In this document: positions 21,619-33,690 of the stretch, piece after piece
How positions within the stretch are numbered: the first letter of the stretch is position 1
Layout of the letters: each line of letters opens with the position of its first letter
Source of the DNA: Liolophura sinensis
Lineage: Eukaryota; Mollusca; Polyplacophora; Chitonida; Chitonidae
Reading direction: 5' to 3'
NCBI RefSeq assembly: GCF_032854445.1
Contig: NW_027017959.1
Coordinates: forward strand, 361,001-425,000
DNA length: 64,000 nt
Notes under the pieces: model-generated
Told to the model about the DNA's origin: nothing
The model's database searches: none
Seen by the model: only the letters and a program-made list of their open reading frames with translations
Position numbers and translations under genes: made by a program

Positions 21619-23232
21619 GTAAGATGGGAAATTCCGCTTTTTGTGGTTTTTGAAGTTTTTTCAAATTTATACTGTTTTTATCTTTTGGGTGTTCCTTATG
21701 TTAATTGGAGTTATTCAGAAGTTTTATTTCAGTACTTGTTGTAATGTAATACTTCACAAATCTTGCAGACCCTAAATTATTCCTTATTCATTGTTCAGCT
21801 ATTTTCACTGATATTCTTCCATAAACTTCAATAATTAAATAATTAGTTTAAACCTTAGCCCTTTCAGACTAAGGAGTATTGTTGTGGGTCCATATTGATG
21901 TCTGTCTGTCTTCATTTCTTGTCATCACTATATCTCTTACAGACTTGCCTTTTGGTCTATTTCAAATCTTTCCATAAATAAATTTGCATATTAATCAGGG
22001 TAATTTGTGTAATAATTGCTCCTTTGGCTTTATGATATCTGTGAACATTTTGATCGGAAATTCATGAAGTTTTCTAGATATGTCATTGTAACTTATAGAT
22101 GTGACTTATGGCTATTTTAAGAAAATACATGTAATTATTTGCATATCAGTGAGCATGATTCAAATTACTCTCAGTGCTTGCACATCTGCAATTTGTCATC
22201 AGTACATCTCTGAACTTATTGAAAGGAAATTCATGAAGTTTGTACAGAAGGTCATTGCAACTCTTAGATATGCCTTCTGACCATCACAAACTTATCCATA
22301 CATTGATTTGCCTGTAATAAGGCATTACAGTTACCGTTAGGGTTTGTGAGCGTGATATGTCTAAAACTACTCCACTAGTGACCAAATGTCACACATAGCC
22401 TAGGACATTTGTGGGGTTCCCATGCTCTGATTGCTTTCTTATATTCCCTGACCTTTGACAAATATTCTGGAGTTAGTGGTCATCTTGATTTAAATTGGAT
22501 CAATCAAATGTCACACATAGGCCATCTATATGCACATAACTTGTGTAATGCTGTAGGTATCAGGTAACTGTGGTAGTTACATGTACATGCAGGCCTCCTG
22601 GCCTGATCTGCATATATAGAGCAGTAAATTGTGAGCCGGTTTAGATTTACCTGCCAGTTTGTTAACAAGTATTAAGGACACAGGTAAGCAGCGATGTAAA
22701 GTCTGAATGATGAGCCCCTGTATAGTGCTCTGTAGTTCCCAGCCTTGGACAGGGAATAAGTGGATTTCTCAGCCCTCGGTGTTTGTGAGGCCTTGGTGAC
22801 AATAAGTGGTGTAGTCACTTGCCCTTTCTAATGTTCTTTGAACATCACTTGTCTTCCACCAAAATGGCGTGCATGTCTGTATGTCACTTGTGGCCTAACT
22901 CGTTAGTAACTTGCTAAAGGTATCTAGGTGTATTTGATGTATCTTTTAAGGTAGACTTATGTCAGTGAATGGGCAAGAAAACTTGTGATTGTAGATATAT
23001 TGTTACATGTAGCTTAAGTGAAATGTGTAAAGTAGGTACACACTTACAGCATAAAGTATACCGCCCTGCCTAGTTTCCTCCCAGCATGATATTGGCCACT
23101 GTCCTATGAGTGAAATATTCTTGATTACGCCCATAAACTACTTGTCAAATAAATCAATGAATTATACAATGGCTTTTCAAGTTCACATTGTCCTAAGGAC
23201 TGTTTTGACCTTCTTTTGATTTGTTATTTTAG
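19948..23232. other. Introns of the SET part, with an old SINE copy
   Basis: Apart from the exons at 21,126-21,327 and 21,597-21,618 I see no coding sequence. A diverged SINE-like stretch covers about 22,790-23,155 (GTTTCCTCCCAGCATGATA, GTGAAATATTCTTGATTACG). It is similar to 33,465-33,690 in a later intron. Confidence 0.5.
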
Positions 23233-23518
23233 ATTTCTCTTCTGATGACTCTGATCCATTTGATTTGCTGCCTAAACCAGGTATTATTTGACACACAGTT
23301 TTGTTATTAATGTGTATCATTACATTGATAGCATGGATGTTTCATCAGCTTGGTCCGTGGTATGTAGAAAAGTATGTAAACAGCTGTGTGTGGTAAACTT
23401 GTCTCTTAGTGCCTCGGTTCGTAAACAAATTGATATTATCAGACTTTCCCAGTTCAGCCATGTTTTAATGAGGACCAGGAGCCTTTTTCAGGTACCATAT
23501 TATATTGTCCTAATCTAA

Positions 23519-26500
23519 AGCTTCATGCACTGTATTGGGATGACGGACATTCTGACAGTCAGGCTCAGTTTTGAGATGAAATTGATGTTTGTTTTCTGCA
23601 TTGTCATGGTACATAACAGTTTGGATACACATACTAAGTCATCACCAGTGTTTTCATTATCAAGATATTTAAATTGTAATGATGGAAACCTGTATGATGC
23701 TTTGACCTGTAATTTGGAATTTTTGTTTTGTGTGTTGTACAAATGTGATGTTTCATTTATTTGTAGAAGCAGATATTCCTGCATGTATACAGGAGAATGT
23801 CATTTCTGATAATGGGGAAGAAAAGAGTCCTGGTGAGTTCTAGTGGCTAAACAAATGGGGAGGGGTGAGTGCATTCTGACAGTTGGATTCAGTTTTGAGA
23901 TAAAAATTCTGTTTGCTTTCTGCATTGGCACCTCACTTAACAGTTTGAATGTGCAGCCCACATACAAAGACACTAGTGTTTTCCTTATTAAGATATTTAA
24001 ATTGTAATGATGGAAATCTGTATGATGCTTTGACCTGTAATTTGGAATTTTTGTTTTGTGTGTTGTACAAATGTGATGTTTCATTTATTTGTAGAAGCAG
24101 ATATTCCTACATGTATACAGGAGAATGTAATTTCTGATATTGGGGAAGAAAAGAGTCCTGGTGAGTTCCAGTGGCTAAACAAATGGGAAGGGGTGAGTGC
24201 ATTCTGACAGTTGGATTCAGTTTTGAGATAAAAATTCTGTTTGCTTTCTGCATTGGCACCTCACTTAACAGTTTGGATATTCAGCCTGCATACAAAGATA
24301 ACACCAGTGTTTCTTTCTCAAGATATTTAAATTGTAATGATGGAAACCTGCATTATGCTTTGACCTGTAATTTGGAATTTTTGTTTTGTGTGTAGTATAA
24401 ATGTGATTTTTCATTTATTTGTAGAAGCAGATATTCCTATGCGAGAGGATGTAATTTCTGATAATGGGGAAGAAAAGAGTCCTGGTGAGTGTAGTGGCTA
24501 AACAAATGGGGAGGGGTGAGTGCATTCTGACAGTTGGATTCAGTTTTGAGATAAAAATTCTGTTTGTTTTCTGCATTGGCACCTCACTTAACAGTTTGAA
24601 TATGCAGCCCACATACAAAGACACTAGTGTTTTCCTTATTACGATATTTAAATTGTAATGATGGAAACCTGTATGATGCTTTGACCTGTAATTTGGAATT
24701 TTTGTTTTGTGTGTTGTACAAATGTGATGTTTCATTTATTTGTAGAAGCAGATATTCCTACATGTATACAGGAGAATGTCATTTCTGATAATGGGGAAGA
24801 AGAGAGTCCTGGTGAGTGTAGTTGCTAAACAAATGGGGAGGGGTGAGTGCATTCTGACAGTCGGGTTCAGTTTTGAGATAAGAATTCTGTTTGTTTTCTG
24901 CATTGTCCTGGCACATACATGTAGCAGTTTGGATATGCAGCCCATAAATTGTAATGATGGAAACCTGTGTGATGCTTTGACCTGTAATGTGGAATTTTTG
25001 TTTTGTGTGTTGTACAAATGTGATGTTTCATTTATTTGTAGAAGCAGATATTCCTACATGTATACAGGAGAATGTCATTTCTGATAATGGGGAAGAAAAG
25101 AGTCCTGGTGAGTTCTAGTGGCTAAACAAATGGGGAGGGGTGAGTGCATTCTGACAATTGGATTCAGTTTTGAGATAAAAATTCTGTTTGTTTTCTGCAT
25201 TGGCACCTCACTTAACAGTTTGAATATGCAGCCCACATACAAAGACACTAGTGTTTTCCTTATTAAGATATTTAAATTGTAATGATGGAAACCTGTGTGA
25301 TGCTTTGACCTGTAATGTGGAATTTTTGTTTTGTGTGTTGTACAAATGTGATGTTTCATTTATTTGTAGAAGCAGATATTCCTACACGTATACAGGAGAA
25401 TGTCATTTCTGATATTGGGGAAGAAAAGAGTCCTGGTGAGTTCTAGTGGCTAAACAAATGGGGAGGGGTGAGTGCATTCTGACAATTGGATTCAGTTTTG
25501 AGATAAAAATTCTGTTTGTTTTCTGCATTGTCCTGGCACATACATGTAGCAGTTTGGATAGGCAGCCCATAAATTGTAATGATGGAAACCTGTGTGATGC
25601 TTTGACCTGTAATTTGGAATTTTTGTTTTGTGTGTTGTACAAATGTGATGTTTCATTTATTTGTAGAAGCAGATATTCCCACATGTATACAGGAGAATGT
25701 CATTTCTGATAATGGGGAAGAATAGAGTCCTGGTGAGTTCTAGTGGCTAAACAAATGGGAAGGGGTGAGTGCATTCTGACAGTTGGATTCAGTTTTGAGA
25801 TAAAAATTCTGTTTGCTTTCTGCATTGGCACCTCACTTAACAGTTTGGATATTCAGCCTGCATACAAAGATAACACCAGTGTTTCTTTCTCAAGATATTT
25901 AAATTGTAATGATGGAAACCTGCATTATGCTTTGACCTGTAATTTGGAATTTTTGTTTTGTGTGTAGTATAAATGTGACTTTTCATTTATTTGTAGAAGC
26001 AGATATTCCTATGCGAGAGGATGTAATTTCTGATAATGGGGAAGAAGAGAGTCCTGGTGAGTGTAGTGGCTAAACAAATGGGGAGGGGTGAGGAGCATTC
26101 TGACAGTTGGATTCAGTTTTGAGATGAAATTGCTGTTTGGTTTTCTGCATTGTCATGATACATAACATTTTAGATATGCAGCCTACATACAAAGATAACA
26201 TCAGTGTTTTCTTTATCAAGATATTTAAATTGTACTGATGGAGACCTGCATTATGCTTTGATGTGTAATGTGGAATTTCTGTTTTATGTGTGGTATAATT
26301 TTGATCTTTCATTTATTTGTAGAAGCAGATATTCCTATGCGAGAGGATGTAATTTCTGATAATGGGGAAGAAGAGAGTCCTGGTGAGTGTAGTGGCTAAA
26401 CAAATGGGGAGGGGTGAGGGGCATTCTGACAGTTGAATTCAGCTTTGAGATGAAATTGCTGTTTGTTTTCTACAGTGTGATGATACACAACAGTTTGCAT
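23519..26500 (+). repeat. Tandem array of nine exon-intron units (~296-330 bp)
   Basis: Each unit has an intron part (TGACAGTTGGATTCAGTTTT, TGATGGAAACCTG, TTTATTTGTAG) and one exon. Exons: 23,767-23,832; 24,095-24,160; 24,425-24,484; 24,746-24,811; 25,042-25,107; 25,370-25,435; 25,667-25,732; 25,997-26,056; 26,323-26,382. Six are 66 nt and three are 60 nt, all phase 1 to phase 1, so any number can be included or skipped without a frame change. They encode acidic 22- or 20-residue repeats beginning EADIPTCIQENV or EADIPMREDV. The seventh has TAG at 25,723. Two shorter unit types (about 297 bp) lack part of the intron. Confidence 0.92.
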
Positions 26501-26738
26501 ACAAAGATAACAGCAGTGTTTTCTTGTTTTCTTAATCAAGATATGTAACATTGACTTGTATTAACTGAAGGTCTATCCTCACACTTCATACTGATTGGGA
26601 TTACGCTTAGAGCCCTTAATGTCAAATTTTCTGAGGCATTTTTCTTGTTGATTTTAAGATAGGTAAAGTGCTTAGAAGTGTTACTGTAAAATGTTTATAT
26701 AGGATAGCTATGCATTTTACAAAATTCTTCATGTGCAG

Positions 26739-28398
26739 ATTTGGCTACTGAACGAAATGATACTGAAGAGCCAGCTGTTGATTTTTGTGTACAAGAAGCC
26801 ACTGTTTATGTAAGTAGAATTTCTTTTAAACCCTTGAACTTTTGTTGGTTGTCTGGAGTTCATTTCCTGTTGGAGTTGTATTATTCATACAAGAAGTTGA
26901 AGTCATTGTGAGACAAAAAAAGTTTCAGCATGAACATCAGATTGGCTTTTCAGTTACTTGTGCTTCATGGCCTGATGATGACACATCAGCTCCGGCCTCC
27001 TTGGATTATCATGTATATGTACCAATTTTGTTGGCATATGACATAGCTGACAAATTAATGACACCCTCCACTGCCTCCAGCATACCTAGTTTGGTTTCTG
27101 TTATAATTCAATGGCAATATCCTGCAGTTTGGTCACATCGCCAACTTCTAATTACTTTCTTTTCTATTGGATCCTTGGACCAGTACTTTTTGGAATCTAC
27201 TTATTCACTAATTACAGCTTACATTATTAAGAATTCTGTTAAATTATATTATTTGGTTACAAAGTCATGTGTAGTCTTTTCCTATGTACTCTAAGTTCAC
27301 ATGAACATGTAAATCTTGTAAATTGTACATTAACTTGTATATTATCCAGAAATCCCGTGCAGATTTATGTTTGCAGGACATTATTGAAGATTCAAATGAG
27401 TCCTCACATTCATTGGAGTTTCCTCTACTTTCTGTAAGTATTGCACGACTTGTATTTACAGACAAGTAATAAGCAAAGAACACGAGTACTTTGGATATGT
27501 CTGGGAACAATGTTACAGTTACAGATACTAGTGCTGTTTTCAAGCGAGTACTGATTTTTTTCATTTTTTTATTCTTCACGTTTCATTCAAACTGAAATCT
27601 AATTAAACTCAGATACTTGTTTTTGTTCACAGAGTCCGGGTGGTACAATGCCTTTAAAATGGGATGTTGGTTTACCAGGTAGGTAGATTGATACATTGAT
27701 TTTCCAAGTTATAACTCCTGAATCAGGCCATTGTACTGCAATTAAGGGTGGGAGGTCTGAGTGTTAACTGGAATTGAGTCATATCAGAGACTGACATCTA
27801 CATGTACTTATACATGTAGCTTATTGACTGTGCAGTTAGGGGAAGGTATGCATGTATGTACACATAGTAGTTTTCTTGGTGTCTCAGTTTTCTCTACCCA
27901 TAAATTATCTGACTGGTTGTAAGAGAGAAACTGTTTCAGGGTAAAATACATATGGAATTAATACATGATTTTCTCTCCATTCACCTCAGCATTGGAAAAC
28001 ATGTGGTTCCCAATTGGATCACATATACACATATATATGAGAGACCCTTGAAAAAGAGGGCCCTGTGTAGATGAAGTTGTGACTTTATGTTTGGGGAGTT
28101 GTTAGGAATGTGGTGAACAGTAATGGAATGCATGAACATCAAATTTGTTTTTCAGTTATTTGTGCTTCATGGCCTGATGGTGATGACATATCAGCACCGG
28201 CCTCCTTGGATTATCTTATGCCAGAGCCTGCCTGTGCACAGAACCACCTTTCAGCTTCCACTGCCTTGCAGGTTGACACAGCAACCCGTTCCTCATTGAC
28301 TGACGGCATGCCAGTGTCTTCTTCCTCACAGGAGGACACACATACATGTGCTTTGTCACATGATGTGGTAACTGAGACTTCGTCGGATAATAAATCTG
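26739..28398 (+). pseudogene. Linker exons of the fusion gene
   Basis: Four exons (26,739-26,809; 27,350-27,433; 27,633-27,678; 28,156-28,398) encode an acidic, Ser/Thr-rich, low-complexity linker (for example RNDTEEPAVDFCVQEATVY, IIEDSNESSHSLEFPLLS and SSSSQEDTHTC). The phases run 1-0, 0-0, 0-1, 1-1. No domain is recognised; the region is probably disordered. The last exon begins ICASWPDGDD, and a partial copy of it lies in the preceding intron at 26,930-27,035. Confidence 0.6.
26930..27035 (+). repeat. Partial duplicate of the 28,156 exon and its acceptor
   Basis: TTTTCAGTTACTTGTGCTTC and the following ~75 bp match the start of the exon at 28,156, including the acceptor AG and the flank GCATGAACATCA. 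It lacks the rest of the exon and shows no donor at the expected place, so it is probably a nonfunctional exon copy. Confidence 0.7.
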
Positions 28399-29231
28399 GT
28401 AAGCGGATTTCCGGAATAATAATAATCCCCTACCATTTCGTCTGTGACCAAGCAACATAAATTGACTTGTTTGGGGAGCATGACAAGGTCTAGACAAGTA
28501 ATTCTATAATTTTTATGAAGTGCTACAGTAACTCATTCCACTTAAAAACTTTCAGCTCCATGACAACATTATTTGTATGTATAAGTTGTATCTGAATTTG
28601 GGCTAAATAATCAAAATGGTTCAAGATTTAGGATAATTATCTGTCTGTACATGGAAGCAAAACGATTGAGAGATAATTAGTAACTTTGTATGTCCTGTGC
28701 CCGAAGTTGCTGAAGCTCAGAGCAATTGTACACTTCTTCACAATAAGACAGTTTTGGAGAACAGATTTACTTTGTTGAAGAATGATTGAAGTTTTGTGTG
28801 TGTTCAACACATGATGTGATGCTGGCCAATTGTGGTGCTTGTGCATTAAAACGTACTTTCGTTAAATTTGTGAATGATATACAAAAGCAGTTTTTTATCT
28901 GCGATGAGCAGCTCTGTTTATCTGAAGCTCTGTCTGTTGGTCGGGCGGTTATTCAAGTATTTGAATATACATATTCAAACATATTTTTAATATGGGTTTT
29001 GCTGTAACATTGACGAAGCTGGGGGAATTGCAACTATCTCCAATTCACACGTGTTTTATTGTAACTTTATAAAGTATGTACAAACGTGTGCATCAACAGA
29101 AGTGAAAAATTTTAGGTAAAGATTTCTGACTTTGCTTTGTTGAAGTATATTGCTATGAATTGATTTTGTTTTTGCTTTATACGGTGCATATTTGTCATGC
29201 TACTTTAATATTTTTAACTTTTTTGTGACAG

Positions 29232-30889
29232 GGAAAGAGAATCATAAAGTGCATTACTCCAAACCTGGAAGACCATGTCCATTTTGTACTGATAGGAAGC
29301 TCCACAAACAGCTGAAAAGGCATATCTCAAGGCGACATAAAGAACTACCAGAAGTCAAACATGCTTTATCCTTGCCAAGAGAAACAGGTTTCGTAAGCAG
29401 GGCATGTATAATGTTAATATGCACATGTTAAAATTTGAGGAGGATACCCCAGTATATTTGTGTGAAAGGGTTAAGCAGAAGAACAACCTGGTGAAATGCA
29501 CAGTGTGTAATGGATTTTACTCCACAAAGTATTTTTCACGTCACAAATCCAAGTGTCGTGTTCTTTGTCAGACATCTATAGGATCCACTCTACATATGTG
29601 TCCAACAGCAATTCCTACTCAGTTGTTGGAAAAGAATGAAGAGGATCCAGAGTTCACAGAGAAGATTTTGGCCCGATTTGATATTGATCTTGTTGGTACC
29701 CTCTGTCGTTCTGATGATGTTCTGATCATGATTGGCAAACGTCTTTGGGACAAACAGAAGAAAAAAGGGGATAAAAAGCAAGAAGTGAGGAAAAATGTCA
29801 TGAGTATCATGCGAATTCTAGCACATTTATACCTTCATTTTAAGACAAAGGTGGGTTCAGAAAAAGGTGTTGAAAGTATTGGTGCCATGTTCAAGCGCTG
29901 TAATTTTCGAGCCTTGGAATCTGCTATTATATCCTACGCCTCTCATGATTCCTCTGGGGACTCTTCTGGGTCTGAAATAAAAGCCGGCCTGAAGAAAAAC
30001 CTGTACTATCACATCACTAAAGCTGCTAAGATCGTCCATGCAACTTTATTAATGGACAGTTGTGATGAACAGGCAAAGGAGGTTGAACAGTTTTTACAGG
30101 TTTTTGAACTCCACAAAAGCTTCCTATTTGGTGATGCTGACTACCTCATCCAGAAAGGGCAACAAACAAGATTAAGAAAACCAGAAGAATTGCCTATGGA
30201 GTTGGAAGTTAAGAAACTTCGAAATTACATTGTGAAGCGCATGGAGGAGATTCTGTCAGACAAATATCAGTATTGGACAGAAGCAAAATTTGTGGAACTT
30301 CGCCGCCTAGCAGTATCTCGTTTGACATTATTTAATGGGAGGCGTGGTGGTGAACCGAGCAGACTTACTTTATCAGAATGGAAGGATGCTGAAAATGAAG
30401 TTTGGCTAGACAAGAGCAGGCTGCACAGTATAACAGATCCTCTGGAGAAGAAATTGTTAAAAGAGACAAAAATAGCATATCAGTCAGGGAAAGGTAACAA
30501 CAGACTTGTTTCAATTCTGATTACATCAGATACTGCTCCTGCCTTGAGAATTCTTGCGGATAAAGAAGTGAGGAATTCAGCTGGTGTGCACCGGGATAAT
30601 CAGTATCTTTTTGCCCTTACCCAACACTCTGAATGCCACGTGTCTGGGTGGCAGTGTATACAGGATGTATGTGAGTCAGCAGAAGTCGATGGGCAAGGAC
30701 TGATCGCCAGAAAAATGCGCCATAGAGTCAGTACATTGCACGAACTGTTAGATGTTCCATCTGAGGAGAGAAGATGGTTCTACACCCACATGGGCCACTC
30801 TGAAAGAATTAATAGGGATATTTACCAGAGCCCACTTGCCATCATGGCAGTTACAAAAGTTGGAAAACAGCTCCATCAAATGGACCAAG
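29232..30889 (+). pseudogene. Zinc-finger and tyrosine-recombinase exon, one frameshift
   Basis: This large exon starts GKENHKVHYSKPGRPCPFC, with a C2H2-type finger (CPFCTDRKLHKQLKRHISRRH), then after a frameshift near 29,381-29,392 (1-nt deletion or 2-nt insertion) FRKQGMYNVNMHMLKF and a CTVCNGFYSTKYFSRHKSKC motif. The rest is an open frame of about 495 codons. Its C-terminal third carries the tyrosine-recombinase signature: Arg I in NGRRGGEPSRLTL, the RHRVSTLHELL box, GH in FYTHMGHSERINRDIYQS and the likely nucleophile Tyr in that last motif. Active enzymes of this superfamily cut and rejoin DNA through a 3'-phosphotyrosine. All signature residues persist in this copy. Crypton-like or integrase-derived origin is inferred; the exact family is unassigned. 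Confidence 0.75.
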
Positions 30890-31558
30890 GTATCTACATG
30901 TATTTTATACTTTAAATTCGTTTGTTCCGTCTGCACCATTTCCTGGTGCACTGTAACCACATGTACATGGGTATATACATGAATATTGTGTGTATACTGG
31001 CATTTCAAGTTGTCTTATTAGGAGGTTTCTTTTGGTTCTGTCTGTTTTTGTCTGCTGCCAGGAATACCTTGACTGCCGTAATATCACGAGTCAAATATTC
31101 TTTACCCCAAGTACATTACACATGTAAAACAAAAAAAATATGAAATGTCAGAATGTGCAGTATGTGCTGTCACAGCTCAGTTGTGACCACTGAGGTAATC
31201 CTTCATTTCAGATTAACCTAACCCTCTTATTTACATCAGTATATTTACAGCATGAAGGCGTACAAATACAGAAATTAATGGTTATCTACATCCAGTATTT
31301 ACTTTGAAGTCATTTTATTCAACAAGTGTGCAAGTTGAAAGTGGTAAAGGTAATGGCATTAATAATTTAATATGTATCTGTTCTCTTTTATAGTTCTGTT
31401 TTGAGATGAAATTGCTGTATTCTGCATTGTCACGGTACAATTTGGATATGCAGCCTGCAAACAAGTACAAGACCAATGTTTTCTTGATCAGGATATTTAA
31501 ATTGTGAACGTGGTAATCTGGAATTTCTGTTGTATATTTTGCATAATTTTATTTGTAG
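30890..31558. other. Intron with a displaced repeat unit
   Basis: 31,390-31,558 resembles the intron part of the 23.5-26.5 kb units (TTTTGAGATGAAATTGCTG, GATATTTAAATTGTGA, TTTATTTGTAG). The remainder shows nothing recognised. Confidence 0.6.
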
Positions 31559-32194
31559 AAGCAGATATTCCTATGAAAGAGGAATTTATGAAGAAATCTG
31601 ACTTTAGGAAGAATAGAAGAAAGAAAACAGGATCATATAGTAAGTATCTTTGTATATTTGGTAATCTAGATTGAAATTATAAAATTGTAGATTGTTCTTT
31701 TCCACCTTTACTTATTACAAGGTTTGCACAAGGTCTTGATGTGTTATATTGAAAGTTATTACATTCAGTTTATCTTTAGCATGGTGTTAAACACCAGTCA
31801 AATGAAAGAAGTAAATTCAAGTTGTGAAATTCAGGTCTCTTGAAAATCTTCTGATGAGAATCTAGTTAATGGGGTGTAGTCAAGACGTTAACATTTAGAG
31901 CTTGGTCTTTTTGTACATATTATTTTTAGAAAGAACAATAATTTTGGAATTCAGGCTTCACAGGTGCTTGAAGAACTGGAAGAAAAATTTTAAGAATGTT
32001 GCAAACCATGCTCTTATTTGAAGGCAGTACAGACTGATAATGGAAGGTTGTGTAGTAAAAGCAAAATAGTCCATTCAGTTCTTTGGTTAAATCGCTTAAT
32101 TTCTTTGTAGAACCAGCCATTCCTGACACTGCAGAAGATTGGAATGGTAAGTTTAATATCTTAAGTTTATAACTTTCATCAGTTACGTTTTAGA

Positions 32195-32430
32195 GTGCAA
32201 TCGCAGCCTTTATGACCCAGGGGTATCTCACCAATGCGATCGCTGTGAACTAAACTCCAGCTTATGCTGGCATCCTCTCTGGCCTCGTGTGGGAAGGTCC
32301 GCTTGCAGCCTACGGATGGTCGTGGATTTCCCCTGGGCTCTGCCTGCTTTACTCCCACCTGCTATAATGCTGGCCGCTGTGGTATAAGTGAAATATTCTA
32401 CGTCGTACAAACTCCAGTCAAATAAATAAA
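32195..32430 (+). mobile_element. SINE copy, diverged head
   Basis: The body (GTGTGGGAAGGTCCGCTTGC, CTATAATGCTGGCCGCTGT, GTGAAATATTCT) and the AAATAAATAAAT tail match the family, while the A-box part is degraded. It lies in an intron on the gene's strand. Confidence 0.8.
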
Positions 32431-33464
32431 TAGTCTGATATACTCTACATTTATGGTCTATATCGAGGTGTGTTCGTAGAACGTTTTTAAGTGAAACTGT
32501 TTTGTTAGGTAATTAAGATATTGATCATGGGCTCTTGTCAAATTGACTGTTCCACTGTATCTCACTTTTTTCTGAAAGTCTTTATGCTCTCCTTCTGTGT
32601 TTTAATCTCGGCTGAATCTACAGTTGCATATCAACTGGAAACTTGTTTCAGTATGGCTTTTGTTCCTAAAATTTCCCAAAATCTCTTTAAGTTAGTCTCC
32701 TTTTCCATATATATGTATGTGTTCCTTATGGGGCATGTATCCAAAACATTTGTTGATCATAGCTTACAGGTTTCCAGTGTACACTGCAGTGGTCTTATTT
32801 TTTCTTACATTTCACAAAATCTGTTTTTAAATAAATAGGTGTTCTTTTCTGAGCTGTATATTAACATAAAACTTGTTTTAATGTATAGGTTACACATTCC
32901 ACTTATTTACTGTTATTGTCTACTACAAATCATTTTGTTTTCTTTTTTCTTTTTCAAGAACACAGTAGTGAGCTTATATTTATGATTTACACTTTTGCCT
33001 ATCTGTGTATAAATTTTCAGAGGGATGATTTATTTTATTTCACAGAGGACACTGAAAGCGACATTGAGGAAGAGAAGAGAAGAAGCAACAGAAGTAAGAT
33101 AACTTTGGAGTAGAAACATTTTAGTACATGTATTGAGAGCTTATTTTAGAGCTAGATGCTACTGACATTGTGGCTTTTAGCAGTTGGTCAATCTCTCAGT
33201 CAAATTTTTGACATCTTATCATTTAACGTGGACCTTTCACTTAGTGTGGTGCAAAATGACAACTTGTATTGCTTCTTGAAAAGCACAGGGTTCCAGACGC
33301 TGACTGTATATGTTCCTTAACCCCTATAGGAGCATAGTAGCCTAGTGGTTAAAGATAGGTCTACTTGTCTCTGTGTTGCAATAACCCAAACTGTTCAAGT
33401 TGAAAAGAAGACCTTCAAGAGGAAATGTTTAGATTCACATACTCTCAGTGCACGTCCTGCATTG

Positions 33465-33690
33465 GTAACAATAAGCATTCAATAACGTTCATGTGGCCAT
33501 GTGTTGTGTCAAACGTTTGCTGAAGACCACTTGTTTTCCACCAATATTGAGTGCATATGTGTGCATCACATGTGGGGAAGTGCCAAAAGTCGGTAGTTTC
33601 TCCCAGGGCAATCCTATTTCCTTAATCTGTAAAATCGATGTCATTCTATAAATGAAAACATCTTGAGTATGGTGTTTTACAACAATCAAA
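33465..33690 (+). mobile_element. Old, diverged SINE-like copy
   Basis: GTTTTCCACCAATATTGAG, GTTTCTCCCAGGGCA and AAACATCTTGAGTATGGTG align with the SINE body in order but with many changes. It resembles 22,790-23,155 more than the young copies. Confidence 0.5.
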
